This document shows, in pieces, positions 7,499 to 11,263 of a DNA stretch of 11,263 bases; the first letter of the stretch is position 1; every line of letters starts with the position of its first letter. Under the pieces are notes generated by a model that searched no databases, had not been told where the DNA came from, and saw only the letters and a program-made list of their open reading frames with translations. Origin of the DNA: Verrucomicrobiota bacterium (lineage in GTDB: Bacteria; Verrucomicrobiota; Verrucomicrobiia; Limisphaerales; SXQI01). The stretch lies in the NCBI GenBank assembly GCA_008933045.1, contig WBXJ01000082.1, positions 1 to 11,263 of the forward strand. The letters are read 5' to 3'. The position numbers and the translations under genes are program-made.

Positions 7499-8269
7499 CT
7501 ACATCCCCATGATCTGGTAGCCTGCATCCACATAAATCACTTGCCCTGTGATCGCTGCGGCGCCATCCGAGGCTAAGAAAGTGCCTGTCGCACCCAGTTC
7601 CTCCGGCAACACATTCCGCTTGAGCGGAGAATGCGCCTCGTAATGCTTCAGCATCTCCGAGAAACCAGAAATTCCACGGGCAGCAAGAGTGTTTACAGGG
7701 CCGGCTGAAATACAATTGACCCGGATTCGTTTCGGTCCCAAATCGTAAGCCAAATAACGCGTCGAAGCTTCTAGCGCAGCCTTGGCAACTCCCATCACAT
7801 TATAATGAGGGACAACCTTTTCGGATCCGTAATAGGTCATCGCCACAATCGAACCGCCTTGAGTCATGAGCGGGGCGGCAGCTCGAGCAATCGCAACTAA
7901 AGAATAGGCACTCACATCGTGGGCCACACGAAACGCTTCCCGTGACGTATTCACAAACTCTCCTTCAAGCGCGTCCTTGGGTGCAAAAGCGACGGAATGA
8001 AGCGCGAGATCCAATCGACCAAATTTCGCGCCAACCTCACTAAACACGCGTGCAATGTCGTCGTCCTTCGTGACATCACACGGCAAGATCAACGTCTCAG
8101 GACCGAAGGTGCCGGCGAGTTCCTCCACGTTTTCCTTAAGGCGATCCCCTTGGTAAGTAAACGCCAAGGTTGCCCCAGCTTTTTTCCACGCCTGCGCAAT
8201 CGCCCATGCGATGGATCGTTTGTTTGCGACACCAAAAACGATTCCTATTTTATTTTCAAGCAACGACAT
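7499..8269 (-). CDS. fabI: Enoyl-[acyl-carrier-protein] reductase (NADH), FabI type
   Basis: The 256-residue cytoplasmic enzyme performs the last reduction in each fatty-acid elongation cycle (trans-2-enoyl-ACP to acyl-ACP). It is a short-chain dehydrogenase of the FabI class. The divergent cofactor motif GVANKRSIAWAIA (13-25) replaces the classical TGxxxGxG. The catalytic pair Y156 and K163 is spaced by six residues (YNVMGVAK), with the accessory Y146 in MTYYGSE, at the same numbers as in the E. coli enzyme. HSVAFAP (91-97) and the substrate-loop region ISAGPVNTLAARGISGF also match. Ala94 takes the place of E. coli Gly93, as in Bacillus-type FabI, so it is not remarkable. The ATG at 8269 has no Shine-Dalgarno sequence. 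It lies 86 nt downstream of the MFS gene, so it may have its own promoter or be read from upstream; nuoA follows. Confidence 0.96.
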   Translation of the reverse strand: MSLLENKIGIVFGVANKRSIAWAIAQAWKKAGATLAFTYQGDRLKENVEELAGTFGPETLILPCDVTKDDDIARVFSEVGAKFGRLDLALHSVAFAPKDALEGEFVNTSREAFRVAHDVSAYSLVAIARAAAPLMTQGGSIVAMTYYGSEKVVPHYNVMGVAKAALEASTRYLAYDLGPKRIRVNCISAGPVNTLAARGISGFSEMLKHYEAHSPLKRNVLPEELGATGTFLASDGAAAITGQVIYVDAGYQIMGM

Positions 8270-8355
8270 AAAGCAGTTTCAACTGAGACACAGGTTGGAT
8301 GTGAGTGGCTTCCCTTGGCAACTGTTTTTTGAGGCACCGAACGTGATAAGTTTTT
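8270..8355 (-). other. MFS-fabI intergenic space (86 nt), possible fabI leader
   Basis: This is the only sizeable gap inside the - strand run. Read on the - strand it starts with an A-rich stretch after the MFS stop. Just before the fabI start lies the small dyad CAGTT-GA-AACTG (8274-8285). I find no convincing sigma-70 promoter, no terminator with U-tract and no riboswitch fold. The dyad does not match the FapR, FabT or FadR sites I can recall. Confidence 0.3.
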
Positions 8356-9543
8356 TTAGTTCGTGCGTGTAATTTTCGGTTTCAACTTCACCAACGCGAC
8401 CCCTCCACAAAGTAATGTTACAGCGACTGCGTAAACGGCGCCGTGAGGTTGCCCAGGCACAAGCCACAATGCCGAGGCTCCAATAGCTGGCCCTGCAAAT
8501 AGCCCCACACCCAGCGCAGCTTCATGCATGCCGCCGTGTTCACTCAATGTCTGCGAAGCGTTCATCGAATAATAGAGCGATGAATAATAAACGAGGCCGA
8601 CGCACAGTCCGAAAATGATCTGGAGGAACGCAAGCCACCAAAGGTTGGTGAAGAGCAGAATTCCACAAAAGGCTGCGCCCAACAGAAGATAACAACTGAT
8701 AAGCCAACCGAACCTGTAATGCCACCCCGTCCAGAGGCCCAAAATAACAAACGAAAATAGGCGTGCAAAAAGCCAAATGGAACAGAAAACACCAGCCGCC
8801 GCAGCCGAGAGGTGCAGGCGTTGAGCCAACTCTGGGATCAAGGGTACGATGGCACTCTGTGCGATGTAGGCGAAGGGGTTCGCCACCCAAGCTAATGTTT
8901 GGAATCCTTGGGTGACTTTGGGACTCGCTTCTTGAATGTGTTCAGCGTCGTCGTTGGGGAGAGCTGCGAGGGAAGCAACACCACGCGGCAACCGGCGCCG
9001 GAGCGAACTCACAATCACAAGCTGGATCCCATGCAAAATTACGGGAACCCAAAAGATTGATTTTGAGCCTAAATGTAACTGGGCCCAGCCACCGCTAAAG
9101 TAAGCAATCGCGCCTCCTCCGGCCCAAACGATGTTGTAAATGGCGAGCATCTTTGGCAGCGAGGCGTGATTCTCTTTTTCGCAGGCCATACCTTCGAGTG
9201 CTGGCCACGTGAAACACATGCCGAACGTCCATACCGATAAGATAATGCAAAGTCCAAGCACCGTACTCACGAAATACCCGAAGGCAAGTGCGAGGATCAT
9301 GAGAATAAAACCCAATCGTAACGCCGAAAAATAGCCGTGTCGTTGTGCGTATTTTCCGCCGTAGAGTGACGAAAAAACAAACAGAAACCCGTTCAACGCT
9401 CCGAACCTAAGATTGTCGTAGGGACCAAATCCATGGTGTTTTTGAAGGAAGAAAAAAACGTAGTTAAAGAAGTAAGCCGAGGCCAACGCGTTCAGACCTT
9501 CCAGAGTAAAAACCCAGAACTTGAATTGTCGCAAATTGATCAT
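8356..9543 (-). CDS. Major facilitator superfamily (MFS) transporter
   Basis: A 395-residue inner-membrane carrier with about twelve hydrophobic segments in two halves of six. The halves are separated by a hydrophilic central loop (about residues 181-213) that begins with the basic RRRLPR. The loop between segments 2 and 3 carries a degenerate MFS motif A, GGKYAQRHGYFSALRLG (62-78), where the usual Asp is replaced. The second half ends in a conserved-looking EHGGMHEAALGVGLFAGP with charged or polar residues close to the membrane, which may bind substrate or protons. Nothing in the sequence fixes the substrate. The ATG overlaps the NUDIX stop by 4 nt (ATGA), so the two genes are translationally coupled. 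An MFS class is clear; the subfamily is not. Confidence 0.88.
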   Translation of the reverse strand: MINLRQFKFWVFTLEGLNALASAYFFNYVFFFLQKHHGFGPYDNLRFGALNGFLFVFSSLYGGKYAQRHGYFSALRLGFILMILALAFGYFVSTVLGLCIILSVWTFGMCFTWPALEGMACEKENHASLPKMLAIYNIVWAGGGAIAYFSGGWAQLHLGSKSIFWVPVILHGIQLVIVSSLRRRLPRGVASLAALPNDDAEHIQEASPKVTQGFQTLAWVANPFAYIAQSAIVPLIPELAQRLHLSAAAAGVFCSIWLFARLFSFVILGLWTGWHYRFGWLISCYLLLGAAFCGILLFTNLWWLAFLQIIFGLCVGLVYYSSLYYSMNASQTLSEHGGMHEAALGVGLFAGPAIGASALWLVPGQPHGAVYAVAVTLLCGGVALVKLKPKITRTN

Positions 9544-10049
9544 GACCGCAGAGAATCAGAAGTAGTGTTTAAGTGATTAGCGAGGCCGACCGGAATGGCA
9601 AGTTCCTCCAACGCCTTGCGTGCATACCAAAGAACCGCACCTGTCAGTGCAGGGTCCAACGCAAGCAGATCAGCCCCATCACACCAACGAATATCATCGT
9701 GTTCCTGAACGGCCAACGTGGTCTGTCCTCCTCGGACACGGGCAAAATAAATCATTCCGATATGTTCGTGAGTCGCGCTAATACGATGGATATCCAAGAA
9801 CCGTGGAGCGATCAACGCACGTGTTCCCTGCTCAGTCGTGGGAGGGCGCTGGCCCACCAGTTCGACATCAAGCCCGGATTCCTCATGCGCCTCTCGAATT
9901 GCTGCAATTTCCGGATCCTCATCCAGTTCGATGTGTCCACCCAAAGGTAGCCACTTTTCAAGCTTCTTGTGGAGGATCATCAGAACTCGGTTTTGATGCA
10001 CCACAAAAATCGCCACCGTAAAATCAATCGCTTCATGAATATGCGCCAT
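9540..10049 (-). CDS. NUDIX hydrolase
   Basis: The 169-residue cytoplasmic enzyme is expected to cleave a nucleoside diphosphate linked to another group. A complete NUDIX box (GX5EX7REUXEEXGU) runs from residue 38 to 60: G38, E44, R52, E53, E56, E57 and G59 are all in place, so the metal site is intact. The N-terminal strand FTVAIFVVHQNRVLMILHKK (10-29) and WLPLGGHIE match the fold. A later segment, HIGMIYFARVRGG, followed by EHDDIRWCDGADLLAL, is the usual C-terminal part. Such stand-alone proteins are often called NUDIX or isopentenyl-diphosphate-like hydrolases, but substrate cannot be predicted. It is the first gene of the - strand run, divergent from the MBL gene and overlapping the MFS start by 4 nt. 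No Shine-Dalgarno sequence is seen. Confidence 0.93.
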   Translation of the reverse strand: MAHIHEAIDFTVAIFVVHQNRVLMILHKKLEKWLPLGGHIELDEDPEIAAIREAHEESGLDVELVGQRPPTTEQGTRALIAPRFLDIHRISATHEHIGMIYFARVRGGQTTLAVQEHDDIRWCDGADLLALDPALTGAVLWYARKALEELAIPVGLANHLNTTSDSLRS

Positions 10050-10161
10050 CGCGGCGAACTCTGGGGATTAGAAAGCAGCCTGCCAACTTCAAAATGAACC
10101 TGGAGCGGTGCCGATTGCTCGAAAGCTGGGAAAACGTTTGCTCGTCCTAGTGTTGCTACCT
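10050..10161. promoter_or_regulatory. Divergent NUDIX/MBL upstream region
   Basis: The genes on either side point away from each other, so promoters for both must lie here or, if the GTG at 10108 starts the MBL gene, within 58 nt. I find no strong -35/-10 pair on either strand; the best on the - strand is a poor TTGAAG with TAATCC. A short frame from ATG 10094 to a stop at 10148-10150 (18 codons) looks accidental. Confidence 0.35.
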
Positions 10162-10959
10162 ATGGTGACCACTGTGTCAGTCCAGTTTACAATTCTTGGC
10201 AGCGGTTCCGGCGGTAATTGCGCCTATTTGGAGCATCAAAATACCCGCCTGCTGATCGACGCCGGGTTCAGTGGTCGCCAAATTCGACACCGCTTAACAA
10301 CGATCCAACGCGTTCCTGAATCGCTCACTGGCATCCTGATCACGCACGAGCATTCGGATCACATCCAAGGCTTAACGGCACTGGCGGGTAGGCTTCGCCT
10401 GCCGGTTTATTGCAATCGTCAAACCCGCGAGGCAATCGAAGCCCAGTTGGGAATTACGATGGACTGCCGACTCTTCAATACCGGGGACTCCTTTGAGATC
10501 GGCTCAGTGAATGTGGATACGTTCTCGGTCCCCCACGATGCTCAGGATCCTGTCGGTTTTGCATTCCGTGCCAATGGAGTGCAGATTGGTTTTTTGACCG
10601 ACCTTGGGCATGCCACCAAACTCGTCGTCGAACGTGTGCGAGCTTCTAACGTGCTCGTGTTAGAAACCAACCATGATCTCAAGCTACTGCAAGACGATGT
10701 CCGACGACCTTGGAGTTTGAAGCAACGTATCCTCAGCCGTCATGGACACCTCTCCAACGAAGCCGCAGCGGATGTGTTGGAGGAAATCATCACACCCACG
10801 CTCGCCCACCTTTACTTGGGTCACCTCAGCCGTGATTGTAATCGGCCCGAAATTGCCTTAGGTGCGATCAATAACCGGCTCAAAAAAATCGGCGTCACTC
10901 ACCTCAACCCCGTGGTGGCCTCGCAGGATGCGGTTTGTCCGACGTTGACGTTATTGTGA
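10162..10959 (+). CDS. Metallo-beta-lactamase-fold hydrolase, YycJ/WalJ-like
   Basis: A 265-residue protein from the chosen ATG. It opens with the family signature VQFTILGSGSGGNCAYLE and then LLIDAGFSGRQI. The metal-binding ITHEHSDHIQGL gives H62, H64, D66 and H67 (HxHxDH). Further metal-site and family segments are VPHDAQDPVGF, LTDLGHAT, LETNHD, RHGHLSNEAAADVL and YLGHLSRDCNRPEIA. Related proteins are single-domain phosphodiesterase or nuclease-like enzymes, and in Firmicutes YycJ/WalJ is tied to the WalKR system or DNA repair. No such partner is visible here, so the role is open. The frame extends back to a GTG at 10108, adding 18 residues with a hydrophobic LLVLVLLPMV; neither start has a good Shine-Dalgarno sequence. 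ATG 10162 is preferred because family similarity begins there. The 3' end overlaps the next gene by 61 nt, tail to tail. Confidence 0.88.
   Translation: MVTTVSVQFTILGSGSGGNCAYLEHQNTRLLIDAGFSGRQIRHRLTTIQRVPESLTGILITHEHSDHIQGLTALAGRLRLPVYCNRQTREAIEAQLGITMDCRLFNTGDSFEIGSVNVDTFSVPHDAQDPVGFAFRANGVQIGFLTDLGHATKLVVERVRASNVLVLETNHDLKLLQDDVRRPWSLKQRILSRHGHLSNEAAADVLEEIITPTLAHLYLGHLSRDCNRPEIALGAINNRLKKIGVTHLNPVVASQDAVCPTLTLL
10899..10959. other. 61-nt tail-to-tail coding overlap
   Basis: The last 61 nt of the MBL gene on the + strand are also the last 61 nt of the ketopantoate-reductase-like gene on the - strand. Both stops are clear (TGA at 10957-10959 on +, TGA at 10901-10899 on -). There is no room for a separate terminator between the two. 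Confidence 0.85.
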
Positions 10960-11263
10960 TCTGCAAGTTGCCGAAGCACCCCGCACAATCGCTCTAGCCA
11001 GGGTGTCGGGAGACCTAGTCGACGAGCCTCCACCAACGGGCGCTCGAATAAACTCCTCAGCTCGATGTCGCGCCCCAATTCAAAGTCGATCAAGGTGGAG
11101 GGCCGATAAACTCCCATTTCTCGAGTCCTAGCAATCTGATCCTCCACAAGCTCATCGTTCAACTGGAAACCTAAACCCCGAGCAATCGAGATCACTTCCC
11201 GCATCAGGAATCGGACTGTTTCAATCCACTGCGGATCATCAAGCAACCGATCGGTAGAAAGGC
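10899..11263 (-). CDS. Ketopantoate reductase family protein (PanE/ApbA), C-terminal part (5' end outside window)
   Basis: The frame is open to the right edge of the window, so the start and the NADP-binding N-terminal domain lie outside it. The 120 visible residues form the C-terminal helical domain. In YRPSTLIDFELGRDIEL the Ser and the Glu twelve residues later match the spacing of the E. coli PanE substrate residues S244 and E256. RPLVEARRLGLPTPWLERL, also typical of the domain end, follows. Ketopantoate reductase makes pantoate for coenzyme A with NADPH, but the family has many paralogues with other 2-keto or 2-hydroxy acid substrates, so the symbol is withheld. The last twenty or so residues have no family counterpart and are encoded opposite the 3' end of the MBL gene. 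No stop occurs earlier, so the overlap is real in this sequence. Confidence 0.85.
   Translation of the reverse strand, partial: LSTDRLLDDPQWIETVRFLMREVISIARGLGFQLNDELVEDQIARTREMGVYRPSTLIDFELGRDIELRSLFERPLVEARRLGLPTPWLERLCGVLRQLADHNNVNVGQTASCEATTGLR

Noticed and set aside
7499..8269. Ala94 in FabI as a triclosan-resistance change
   Set aside because: Ala is normal at this position in Bacillus-type FabI, so it gives no evidence of resistance.
8274..8285. Dyad CAGTTTCAACTG just before fabI as a fatty-acid regulator site
   Set aside because: The arms are only 5 bp and it does not match the FapR, FabT or FadR sites I can recall; noted under the intergenic entry only.
10094..10150. 18-codon frame upstream of the MBL gene as a leader peptide
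   Set aside because: No ribosome binding site, no attenuator-like hairpins and no run of regulatory codons.

Overview
The window is almost fully coding and holds ten protein genes: two cut by the window edges and eight complete. No rRNA, tRNA, CRISPR array, insertion sequence or prophage signal was seen. Base composition is moderate by eye and looks even throughout. The gene set suggests a free-living Gram-negative bacterium, plausibly of the PVC group (Verrucomicrobiota or a relative). The pointers are a large secreted HEXXHXXGXXH metalloprotease of the type common in Bacteroidota, Planctomycetota and Verrucomicrobiota, a FabI-type enoyl reductase, a proton-pumping complex I gene, and mostly weak Shine-Dalgarno sequences. 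The phylum is an inference, not a reading.

Left block, + strand, 1-5611: the C-terminal part of a GNAT acetyltransferase, a DegT/DnrJ/EryC1/StrS sugar aminotransferase, a lactose/cellobiose/chitobiose-family PTS EIIC membrane permease, and a secreted metzincin-like protease. Spacings are 2, 13 and 33 nt, so this looks like one transcription unit. The first three products share an amino-sugar or oligosaccharide theme (acetyl transfer, sugar amination, sugar uptake). No EIIA, EIIB, EI or HPr gene is visible, and the EIIC carries Asn where the family usually has the His of its GIHG motif.

Middle block, - strand, 10049 down to 5632: NUDIX hydrolase, MFS transporter (ATGA overlap with the NUDIX gene), fabI, an isolated nuoA, and a phosphohexomutase. 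These are mostly housekeeping functions (fatty-acid elongation, respiration, sugar phosphate interconversion) and probably one or two operons. The block converges on the metalloprotease across a 20-nt gap holding a hairpin.

Right block: a YycJ/WalJ-like metallo-beta-lactamase-fold hydrolase on the + strand, divergent from the NUDIX gene, runs tail-to-tail into the C-terminal part of a ketopantoate-reductase-like protein on the - strand. Their coding ends overlap by 61 nt. There is no gene-free stretch over 300 bases; the longest is about 110 bases, between the NUDIX and MBL genes.

I see no clear undescribed defence or mobile system. The best candidates for novelty are the orphan EIIC with its changed motif and the four-gene unit around it.
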